From an uncultured Oscillospiraceae bacterium (GTDB lineage Bacteria > Bacillota > Clostridia > Oscillospirales > Oscillospiraceae): a stretch of 33,048 nt of DNA. Under the pieces are notes generated by a model, which was not told the DNA's origin, did no database searches, and was given only the letters and a program-made list of their open reading frames with translations. The stretch covers positions 1 through 33,048 of the forward strand of contig CAKUJA010000009.1 in NCBI GenBank assembly GCA_934661135.1, written 5' to 3'. Both the position numbers and the translations under genes were made by a program. Shown one piece after another: positions 24,245 to 33,048 of the stretch; positions within the stretch are counted from its first letter, which is position 1, and every line of letters starts with the position of its first letter.

Positions 24245-24865
24245 TTATCCCTCCTGCGATGAATTGCTGCGATTTGTGCCAAAGCCGTAGCCGTAGTAGG
24301 GATCGGCCTGCTGGCTGCCGGTGCTGGTATTGGTGTCGGAATAGCTGCTGTTGTCATAGCCGTAGTAGTAATCATACGGATAGGCTACATACCGGTAGCT
24401 GCATCCGCCAAACAGACCATAGATGAGCTGGAACAGCAGATAGATCAGGAAAATCTTGCCCAGAATGCTGCCGCGGCGACGTGTATGGTGATACGTCCAC
24501 TGGTATTGACTCTGGTTGTCGTCCTGCTGGGACTGGTTGGAGTAGTTGGTATAATAGGTATACGAATGGCTCTGCTGCTGGTTTTGATTGCCCCAGAAGC
24601 CGAACGGATCGTAGTATTGCTGGTTTTGATACTGCTGGCGCGCCTGCTGCTGATACTGCTGCTGCGCCTGCTGCTGGCGGTAGGCCTGCGGATTTTTGAT
24701 CTTGTCGTAGGCGTCGTTGATCTCGTTCATCTTCTGCGCGGCGGTGGGATCATTGGGGTTGAGGTCAGGGTGGTATTTTTTCGCCAGTGCGCGATATGCC
24801 TGCCGAATTTCATCTTCCGTTGCGTTTTGCGATACGCCGAGCACCTGATAGGGGTCTTTATCCAA
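24245..24865 (-). CDS. Membrane-anchored J-domain protein (non-canonical DnaJ)
   Basis: A 206-residue co-chaperone. The J domain (1 to about 65) starts DPYQVLGVSQNA and has the HPD motif at 32-34, needed to stimulate DnaK ATPase. A Gln/Asn/Tyr-rich low-complexity region follows (60-125). A basic TRRRG patch precedes one transmembrane helix (about 133-154), and a Tyr/Ser-rich tail ends the protein. The G/F region, zinc fingers and C-terminal domains of true DnaJ are absent. It is first in the grpE-dnaK operon, so it probably recruits DnaK to the membrane. The ATG is preceded by GAGGAGGGA about 8 nt upstream. Function beyond J-domain action is unknown. Confidence 0.9.
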   Translation of the reverse strand: MDKDPYQVLGVSQNATEDEIRQAYRALAKKYHPDLNPNDPTAAQKMNEINDAYDKIKNPQAYRQQQAQQQYQQQARQQYQNQQYYDPFGFWGNQNQQQSHSYTYYTNYSNQSQQDDNQSQYQWTYHHTRRRGSILGKIFLIYLLFQLIYGLFGGCSYRYVAYPYDYYYGYDNSSYSDTNTSTGSQQADPYYGYGFGTNRSNSSQEG

Positions 24866-24909
24866 TGGAATCCCTCCTCTACTCCCTAATGTCCTAGGTT
24901 CAAGAACTA

Positions 24910-24940
24910 ATTATACAGATAAATTTACGAGATGTGTGAA
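24910..24940 (-). promoter_or_regulatory. Promoter of the J protein-grpE-dnaK operon
   Basis: On the minus strand TATAAT (24915-24910) has TTCACA (24940-24935) at a 19-nt spacing. An imperfect palindrome GTTCTTGAAC lies just downstream of the -10. No CIRCE (HrcA) operator is visible. Confidence 0.5.
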
Positions 24941-24998
24941 TCATTTATAAACGTTCCGCGCAAAAACGGTAAATTTGCGGCGGGAAGGACGTGAAAGA

Positions 24999-25211
24999 CC
25001 CGCGTTTTCGCTTGAAAACGCGGGAGACTGTCAAAAAAACGCTGGAATGCAGTTTTGAGACAGAGTCGCAGGGGAAGAGTGAAGGGGGCAAAGCGCCTCC
25101 TTCGCGTTCAATCAAGCAGTTTTTCAAACTTGATAAGTTTGAAAAACTGGACGGGCAGCGGGGCGAAAAGACTTTTTCGACACGCTGCCGCGTTTTCGCC
25201 TGAAAACGCGG
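24999..25211. repeat. Tandem hairpin block between the solute-binding protein and chaperone operons
   Basis: The 350-nt spacer holds no gene. It has four successive hairpins: CCCGCGTTTTC / GAAAACGCGGG (24999-25024); a 15-bp stem with a GAT loop centred on TTTTTCAAACTT (25117-25149); GGCAGCG / CGCTGCC with an inner CGAAAAG / CTTTTTCG (25154-25189); and a second copy of the CCGCGTTTTC / GAAAACGCGG hairpin (25188-25211). The outer hairpins are nearly identical and bracket the block. It may also terminate the solute-binding protein transcript. Confidence 0.6.
25034..25136 (+). repeat. 103-bp dispersed repeat, copy A
   Basis: Matches 32946-33048 over 103 positions with about eight or nine mismatches, in the same orientation. 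It contains ACAGAGTCGCAGGGGAAG and the palindromic GGGGGCAAAGCGCC segment. Its reverse strand gives a spurious frame with REGGALPPS. Confidence 0.8.
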
Positions 25212-25218
25212 GTAAGGG

Positions 25219-26832
25219 TCAGTCGGCAACGGTTTCCGGTGCGGGCAGGAGCCAGTCGATGTAGTGTGCCGGCTCGCTCACGGCGCCGCGTGTGGTATAG
25301 ACGGCGTGGTTCTTGAACATGATGGGCGTCAGATACCCGCGGTCACAGAGACGCTGATAGAGATTATAGGAGTTGCCGCTGTTGACAAGCATCCGGTTGC
25401 AGAGACTCTGCATGGTGCTGTCAGCCAGACTGCCGTAGGTCAGGCTGCCGCCGGCCTGGAAGAACATACTCAGGTCGAAGTTCGGGGAAAGGCGAACCTC
25501 GCCGTAGTAGAGGTCGTAGTTGCCGGCAACCAGCGCGGCGCGGTAGTCCGCATAGTCCATACTCTTGAGCGTGAGATCGAAGCCGAGCGCGTTGAGATCC
25601 TGCACGATCTTTGTCGCAACCTGCACACGCTGATAGCTCGACGAGCAGACGATCATCGTCCCGGAGACCGGGACAGCATAGCCGAGCGAGGAGACATAGA
25701 GGTCGAGCCGGCCGTCGTGATCCATATCTTCGACGGAGGCAGACTCGAGCTGGCGGTAGAAATTCTCCATACTGTAAGAATACTTCAGCGCGAGCTTTGC
25801 GTCATAGAGCTTGGAGCTTGGCTGGCAGGGAAGCGTGGCCGCGGTAGCGAAGCCGCCCATGAGCTCGGAAACGATCGTGTCACGGTCGATGGCGTAGGTG
25901 ATGGCACTGCGCAGGCCATAGTTGGAAAAGACGCGCGAGCCGATGTTGTAGCCGATATACTGCAAAATGCAGGTGGCATCCTCCCATAGCTCGTAATCGT
26001 TGTGGAAACCGGCATAGGCCGCGGAATTCGGGTCGGTGAGCACCATGTTGATGTTCTCATACTCGAAATTGTCGCGGATGTCCGCGGTCGTGGTGACGGC
26101 GGTCAACGAGATTTCATCGTAGTCGACAAGCGGCGCACCGTCCTGCCACCAGTCGGTGCTGCGGACGAGGCGTTCGGTGCTCTCAAACTTGTAAGGCCCG
26201 GTGCCGGAGGGGACGGCTTCGTCCATCGAGCCGTCGGGGATGATCGGAATATCGAGCAGCAGCGGCAGGGCGCCGTAGGCCACGGAGGTGGTCAGGACAA
26301 CGGAGCCGTCTTCCGCAGCTTCGATTGAGGTGACGTCGTGCAGACGATTGCCGTAGTATGTGGTGCCGCGGCTCGATTCCAGCGAATAGACCACGTCCTG
26401 CGCGGTCAACTCCTTGCCGTTGTGGAAGCGGACGCCGGAGCGGAGCGTAATGGTGGTCGTTGTGCCGTCGTCAGAGACGGTATAGTCTTTGGCCAGTACC
26501 GGCACGGCATCAAGCTCCTGCGTGACCGCGAACAGCGGTTCATAGAGGAAGGAGAAAATGACGCGGTTGTTGAGACTTTCACAGTTGTAGGGATGCAGGC
26601 CGTAGTCCGGCTGATAGGCAAGGCCGAAGGACTCAAGCTCGGAGAGAACTTCGGTGACAATGGCGGTTGTCTCCTGCTTCGGCGCCTCGTCCTGCGCGGT
26701 GGTCTCAGATGAGGTGTCGCTGCTGTCGCGGGTGAATTTGCTGGTGAACCAGCTCATATCGACCTTGGAGCAGCCGGTGAGCAGACCAAGCAGCAGGGGA
26801 AGCGCCAGAAGGACGCAGAGGGTGCGGCGCAT
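25219..26832 (-). CDS. Oligopeptide-type ABC transporter solute-binding lipoprotein (SBP family 5)
   Basis: A 537-residue extracytoplasmic binding protein. The start ATG at 26832 is 8 nt after AAAGGAG; a GTG at 26841 overlaps that site and is rejected. A signal peptide ends in LLTGC with lipidated C21, followed by a Ser/Thr/Glu-rich linker. The family 5 core begins near 'LNPYNCES'-like residues and has the signature 'LRSGVRFHNGKELTAQDVVYSLE'. Members bind peptides, nickel or other small ligands. No permease or ATPase gene is adjacent, so it is an orphan. It follows pgeF directly, with its ribosome site inside the pgeF end. Confidence 0.9.
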   Translation of the reverse strand: MRRTLCVLLALPLLLGLLTGCSKVDMSWFTSKFTRDSSDTSSETTAQDEAPKQETTAIVTEVLSELESFGLAYQPDYGLHPYNCESLNNRVIFSFLYEPLFAVTQELDAVPVLAKDYTVSDDGTTTTITLRSGVRFHNGKELTAQDVVYSLESSRGTTYYGNRLHDVTSIEAAEDGSVVLTTSVAYGALPLLLDIPIIPDGSMDEAVPSGTGPYKFESTERLVRSTDWWQDGAPLVDYDEISLTAVTTTADIRDNFEYENINMVLTDPNSAAYAGFHNDYELWEDATCILQYIGYNIGSRVFSNYGLRSAITYAIDRDTIVSELMGGFATAATLPCQPSSKLYDAKLALKYSYSMENFYRQLESASVEDMDHDGRLDLYVSSLGYAVPVSGTMIVCSSSYQRVQVATKIVQDLNALGFDLTLKSMDYADYRAALVAGNYDLYYGEVRLSPNFDLSMFFQAGGSLTYGSLADSTMQSLCNRMLVNSGNSYNLYQRLCDRGYLTPIMFKNHAVYTTRGAVSEPAHYIDWLLPAPETVAD

Positions 26833-26837
26833 GGCGC

Positions 26838-27635
26838 TCACTCCTTTCGCAGCATAATCATTCCGGTCTGACTGCCGCGCGCATTGCCGGCTGCGCGGTG
26901 CGACCAGAAGCGCTCCGGCTGGCAGCGGGTGCAGTCGGGGCAGACGTCGATCACGGAAAGACCGGACTGCTCAAGCCAGAGCTGGTTGAGACCCTTGAGA
27001 TCGACGTGGTATTTTTCGCCGTGCGGTTCGAGAAACGGCTCCGCGTCCGCGCCGAGCGCGGCGCGCATAGCCTGCGGAACCTCGGCGCCGACCTCGAAGC
27101 AGCACAGTCCGATGCAGGGGCCGATGGCGGCACGGAGATCGGCGGGATTGCAGCCAAACTCGCGCACCATGGCGGCGACGGCTTTTGCGGCGATGCCCAT
27201 GGCCGTGCCGCGCCAGCCGGAGTGGACGGCGCCGGCGGCTTTGCGTACCGGGTCGTAGAGCAGGATGGGGGTGCAGTCTGCTCCGAAGCAGCAGAGCGCG
27301 ACGCCGGGGTCATCGGTGATTATGCCGTCGCAGACGACGGACTGCTCCCGGAGTAGTCCTGTGCCGCAATCGGAGCTGCCGACGCGGAGAATGGTGTCCG
27401 TGTGCTCCTGCCTGGTAAAAACGGTCTGCTCCGGCGTGAAGCCGACGGCGGCGCCAAGAATGCGGTAGTTTTTCCACACGTTTTCCGGGCGGTCGCTGCG
27501 GTGCGTGCCGAGGTTGAGCGAGGAGAGCACCCCCTCGCTCACACCGCCGAAGCGCGTGGAGAAGCAGTGGACGCTGCCGGACAGACTGTCGGCGGTCAGG
27601 TATTCCAGGCTTTCTTTTCGAATCGTATGAAACAT
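26838..27635 (-). CDS. pgeF: Peptidoglycan editing factor / multicopper polyphenol oxidase-family protein (YfiH/PgeF)
   Basis: A 265-residue Cu-independent laccase-domain protein. The family's metal and active-site residues are present: H78 in QEHTD, C121 in GADCTP, and H138 in VHSGWRGT. E. coli YfiH removes wrongly incorporated serine from peptidoglycan precursors; other members have purine nucleoside phosphorylase or adenosine deaminase activity. The ATG at 27635 lies 4 nt after the secA stop with a weak AGGA. It is probably co-transcribed with secA and with the downstream lipoprotein gene. Confidence 0.93.
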   Translation of the reverse strand: MFHTIRKESLEYLTADSLSGSVHCFSTRFGGVSEGVLSSLNLGTHRSDRPENVWKNYRILGAAVGFTPEQTVFTRQEHTDTILRVGSSDCGTGLLREQSVVCDGIITDDPGVALCCFGADCTPILLYDPVRKAAGAVHSGWRGTAMGIAAKAVAAMVREFGCNPADLRAAIGPCIGLCCFEVGAEVPQAMRAALGADAEPFLEPHGEKYHVDLKGLNQLWLEQSGLSVIDVCPDCTRCQPERFWSHRAAGNARGSQTGMIMLRKE

Positions 27636-27639
27636 AGGC

Positions 27640-30417
<2,778 letters not shown>

Positions 30418-30475
30418 AGTATAACAACCTTTCCGCGCGGACTGCGCGCATTTGGTGATTTCACAGCTTCGTAGC

Positions 30476-30484
30476 ATTATACCA
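30476..30484 (-). promoter_or_regulatory. Extended -10 promoter of secA
   Basis: TGGTATAAT on the minus strand is a perfect extended -10. No good -35 is seen at 17 nt (T-rich). The leader to secA would be about 50 nt. Confidence 0.6.
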
Positions 30485-30538
30485 CAGTTTGTACCATAAA
30501 AAAAGAAGAAATTGTGAATTTCCATGGCGCTTCGCGTC

Positions 30539-30567
30539 TTGATTTCAGACGGCGATACTGATAGAAT
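30539..30567 (+). promoter_or_regulatory. Promoter of the HAD-TSUP-racemase unit
   Basis: TTGATT (30539-30544), a 17-nt spacer and TAGAAT (30562-30567), preceded by TGA as an extended -10. It lies 33 nt before the HAD gene, divergent from secA. Confidence 0.7.
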
Positions 30568-30600
30568 AGCCGCGTACTTGAATGCGGAGGAAGAATACAT

Positions 30601-31422
30601 ATGGCGATCCGACTGCTGTCCGTGGATGTGGACGGAACAATTACAAACGATCGAAACCAGATTACGGACGCGACGGTGGGCGCGCTGCGGCGCGCAATGG
30701 CGGCGGGCATTACGGTTGCGCTGAACACCGGGCGCGATCTTAGCGAGAGCGGACTGGTGCTGGACAAAATCCCGGAGATTCCGTATCTGCTGGGGTGTAC
30801 CGGCGCATTTTTGATGGATTTGCGCACGAAAGAGCGGCTGGTGACGCATTCGCTGTCGGCGGAGCTTGCGCGGCAGGCGTATGCGGTGCTGCACCGGTAC
30901 GACACGATGGTCAATCTCTTTATGGACGACGCGGTGTTCAATCAGGCGTCGGAGCTGGAGAATGTGGAGCACTATTATCCGCCGAACCTGACGAGCGTAT
31001 TTGCCACGCACCACGTTGTCCCGAGCTTGGCAGACGTGCTGGCGGCGCGCGAACGGGATATTGATAAGCTCTATGTTGTCTTTGCCGATCAGAAGGAACA
31101 GCATGCGGCGTTTGAGGAAATCCGTGCGCTGCCGCTGTTTGTGACCGAGGCGGCGTTTCTCGACATGGAGGTTACGGCGGCAGACGCCGACAAGGGCACG
31201 ATTCTGCGGGATTTTGCGGCGCGTTTCGGCTACCGGCCGGAGGAGATTATGGCGGTAGGCGACAGCGGCAACGATGTGCCGATGCTGCGCGTGGCGGGCA
31301 TCGGCGTTGCCATGGGCAACGCGCGGGAAACCGTGAAGGCCGCGGCGGACGTCATTGCGCCGCCGAATACGGAGGACGGCCTTGCGTGGGCAATCGACCG
31401 GCTGCTGAAGGGGGAACTCTGA
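30601..31422 (+). CDS. Cof-type HAD-IIB phosphatase
   Basis: A 273-residue phosphatase of the HAD superfamily, Cof/YidA group, that dephosphorylates sugar phosphates or cofactors in the cytoplasm. Motif I is SVDVDGT with D9 as nucleophile and D11 as acid/base, the motif II region has 'ALNTGRD', and motif IV is GDSGNDVPML near the C-terminus. A type IIB cap lies between. GGAGGAAG precedes the ATG. It overlaps nothing, and the next gene starts 2 nt after its stop. Substrate is unknown. Confidence 0.93.
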   Translation: MAIRLLSVDVDGTITNDRNQITDATVGALRRAMAAGITVALNTGRDLSESGLVLDKIPEIPYLLGCTGAFLMDLRTKERLVTHSLSAELARQAYAVLHRYDTMVNLFMDDAVFNQASELENVEHYYPPNLTSVFATHHVVPSLADVLAARERDIDKLYVVFADQKEQHAAFEEIRALPLFVTEAAFLDMEVTAADADKGTILRDFAARFGYRPEEIMAVGDSGNDVPMLRVAGIGVAMGNARETVKAAADVIAPPNTEDGLAWAIDRLLKGEL

Positions 31423-31423
31423 G

Positions 31424-32203
31424 ATGGGCGTGGCAGATCTGACGCTGAAAATGGTGCTGATTGTGGCAATCGGTGTGTTTTTTGCGTCGTTTATGGACGC
31501 GATTGCGGGCGGCGGCGGGATTATCTCCGTGCCGACATATCTGCTGGCCGGACTCCCAGTGCACTATGCGCTCGGCACGAACAAGGTTTCGGCCGGCCTC
31601 GGCTCACTGGCGTCCACCGGACGGTATATCAAAAATGGCTATGTCGACTGGAAGCTCGGCATTCCGGGCATTGTGATGTCGCTGATCGGCTCGCACTTCG
31701 GCACGAAGCTGCAGCTCATGGTGCCGGAAAAATATCTGCAATATCTGCTGCTGTTCGTGCTGCCGGTGGTTGCGTTCGTTGTGCTGCGCCAGCATGAGCT
31801 GCCGGAGCAGCGCGGGCAGATCGAGCCGAAGGTGCAGATGGCGATTGTCTGCATGGCGTCGTTCGTGATCGGCGCATACGATGGGTTCTATGGCCCCGGC
31901 AGCGGGACGTTTTTCCTGCTGGTGTTCTGTAATCTGGCGAAAATGGACGTCCGCACGGCCAGCGGCAACGTGAAGCTGGTCAATCTGGCGTCCAACGCCG
32001 GTGCGCTGATTACAAGCCTGATGAGTGGGAAGGTCTTTGTTGTCCTCGGCCTGATCGGAACGGTGACGAGCTTCGCGGGACACTTCCTCGGCGCAGGACT
32101 GGCCATCAAAAACGGCTCGAAGATCGTTAAACCGACGGTTGTCATCGTATTGATTCTGCTGGCCGTGAAAGTTGTGCAAAGCCTGATTACCGGGACAAAC
32201 TGA
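31424..32203 (+). CDS. TSUP (TauE/SafE) family membrane permease
   Basis: A 259-residue polytopic membrane protein with about eight hydrophobic segments. The TSUP hallmark 'MDAIAGGGGIISVP' is near the N-terminus, and the second repeat starts 'GAYDGFYGPGSGTFF', the usual internal duplication. Members export or import sulfite, sulfonates or other organic anions. The ATG follows GGGGGA and lies 1 nt after the HAD stop, so the two are coupled. Substrate is not inferable; the neighbouring HAD phosphatase and racemase suggest a small organic acid only weakly. Confidence 0.93.
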   Translation: MGVADLTLKMVLIVAIGVFFASFMDAIAGGGGIISVPTYLLAGLPVHYALGTNKVSAGLGSLASTGRYIKNGYVDWKLGIPGIVMSLIGSHFGTKLQLMVPEKYLQYLLLFVLPVVAFVVLRQHELPEQRGQIEPKVQMAIVCMASFVIGAYDGFYGPGSGTFFLLVFCNLAKMDVRTASGNVKLVNLASNAGALITSLMSGKVFVVLGLIGTVTSFAGHFLGAGLAIKNGSKIVKPTVVIVLILLAVKVVQSLITGTN

Positions 32204-32232
32204 TCATAATTACTGAAAAGGAGTATATGTGT

Positions 32233-32937
32233 ATGGGCAAGACCATTGGCATTCTCGGCGGCATGGGGCCGCTGGCCACGGCGGATCTGTTCCGCAAAAT
32301 CACCTGCCTGACGAAGGCAGACTGCGACAATGACCACATTCGCGTCTATATCGACTCCAATGCCCGCATTCCCGACCGCACGGCGGCTATCCTTGCCGGC
32401 GGGACAGACCCGGTGCCGGAGATGACGAGTGCGCTGCGGCATCTGGAAGCCTGCGGGGCGGACTGCATCATCATGCCCTGCAACACGGCGCACTATTTCC
32501 TGCCGCAGCTTCAGGCAAAGACCGAGATACCGTTCCTCAGTATGCTTTCGGCTACGGCAAAGACCTGCGCGGCAAAGTTCCCGGGTAAGACTGCGGCGGT
32601 CCTCGGTACGAAGGGGACGCTGGCGACCGGCCTTTACGACCGCGCGTTGGAAGCCGAGAGCGTGCGGTTCCTCCTGCCGGAGGAGACGGAGCGGGACGAG
32701 CTGATGCGGCTGATCTATGACGTTGTCAAGGCATCGAAGCCGCTGCTGCCGGAGACGGAAGCATGGCGCGCACTGCTCGATGGACTGCGTGCCCGCGGCG
32801 CGGACTATTTCATCCTCGGTTGCACGGAGCTGCCCATTCTCGCCGATACGCTGCCGGTATCCGGCCCCTTTGTCGACCCGACCGCGGAGCTGGCCAAGGC
32901 GGCTATCCGATTCTGCGGATATTCGGTTCTGGAATAA
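32233..32937 (+). CDS. Aspartate/glutamate racemase family protein
   Basis: A 234-residue cofactor-independent racemase. MGKTIGILGGMGPLAT is the family N-terminus. The two catalytic cysteines are C83 (MPCNTAH) and C197 (LGCTELP). The start at 32233 is preferred, with AAGGAG 9 nt upstream; an ATG two codons earlier leaves only a 3-nt spacing. It is probably aspartate racemase-like rather than MurI, because the PCNT and GCTEL motifs fit the RacD/YgeA group. Expected to supply D-amino acids. Third gene behind HAD and TSUP; a 103-bp repeat follows. Confidence 0.92.
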   Translation: MGKTIGILGGMGPLATADLFRKITCLTKADCDNDHIRVYIDSNARIPDRTAAILAGGTDPVPEMTSALRHLEACGADCIIMPCNTAHYFLPQLQAKTEIPFLSMLSATAKTCAAKFPGKTAAVLGTKGTLATGLYDRALEAESVRFLLPEETERDELMRLIYDVVKASKPLLPETEAWRALLDGLRARGADYFILGCTELPILADTLPVSGPFVDPTAELAKAAIRFCGYSVLE

Positions 32938-32945
32938 GCGCAACG

Positions 32946-33048
32946 CAAAAACGCTGGAGCGCAGTTTTGCAACAGAGTCGCAGGGGAAGCGTGAAGGGGG
33001 CAAAGCGCCCCCTTCGCGTTCAATCAAGCAGCTTTTCAAACTTGATAA
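32946..33048 (+). repeat. 103-bp dispersed repeat, copy B (cut by window end)
   Basis: Direct-orientation match of 25034-25136. The window ends at ...CTTGATAA, the point where copy A continues into its TTTTTCAAACTT hairpin, so the full palindrome probably lies beyond the edge. Confidence 0.8.

Noticed and set aside
24866..24945. CIRCE operator before the chaperone operon
   Set aside because: No TTAGCACTC-type inverted repeat is present; only a short GTTCTTGAAC palindrome.
24945..25229. 94-residue minus-strand frame with REGGALPPS
   Set aside because: It lies wholly on repeats and hairpins; the same peptide appears from copy B at 33000, so it is a repeat by-product.
26833..26841. GTG start of the solute-binding protein overlapping pgeF by 4 nt
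   Set aside because: The AAAGGAG site runs into this GTG, leaving no spacing; the ATG at 26832 has ideal spacing and the better signal peptide.
31888..33039. 383-residue minus-strand frame at the right end
   Set aside because: Antisense to the permease and racemase genes and starting in the 103-bp repeat.

Overview
The window reads as a chromosomal stretch of a GC-rich, Gram-positive gut-type Clostridia bacterium, most likely Oscillospiraceae-like. This rests on inference from gene content: GlgD-type glycogen genes, an Asp23-FakA pair, dnaX-ybaB-recR synteny, strong AGGAGG ribosome sites, TATAAT promoters, TTG starts, and abundant small palindromic intergenic repeats. No rRNA, tRNA, CRISPR array, phage or IS transposase gene was seen.

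Layout. 1-3414: end of a glgD-like gene, glgA and a GH13 alpha-glucanase, closed by a terminator. 3426-4043: hexapeptide O-acetyltransferase. 4129-7633: two HtrA-type membrane-anchored proteases, one leftward and one rightward, with a DUF4430 lipoprotein between them. 7684-8306: repeat-rich spacer with a REPIN-like pair and a MITE-like element. 8347-10412 (minus): asp23 and fakA. 10607-13208 (plus): dnaX, ybaB, recR. 13462-21472 (minus): an eight-gene operon aroF-tyrA-aroB-aroA-aroC-pheA-aroEK-aroQ carrying the whole shikimate pathway from PEP plus erythrose-4-phosphate to chorismate, and the Phe and Tyr branches. 21681-21880 (minus): promoter and leader of that operon. 21982-24865 (minus): a membrane J-domain protein, a short grpE, and dnaK. 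25219-30417 (minus): secA, pgeF, and an orphan oligopeptide-type solute-binding lipoprotein. 30601-32937 (plus): HAD phosphatase, TSUP permease, Asp/Glu racemase. The right edge is a dispersed repeat.

The most striking element is the leader of the aromatic operon. A TTGACA / extended -10 promoter drives a 17-residue peptide ORF, MISSVIFAYFYYFTMNP, with a good ribosome site. Six of seven consecutive residues are Phe or Tyr. It is followed by mutually exclusive RNA helices: a 1:2 helix over the control codons, a 2:3 antiterminator, and a 3:4 terminator with a T-run. This is the architecture of ribosome-mediated transcription attenuation, and no T-box is seen. A MITE-like repeat lies between the attenuator and aroF.

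Other structure: three copies of a roughly 160-bp MITE-like element (8133-8292, 13214-13370, 21518-21681), two copies of a 103-bp intergenic repeat (25034-25136, 32946-33048), and a GTAG-headed inverted REP pair (7834-7940).
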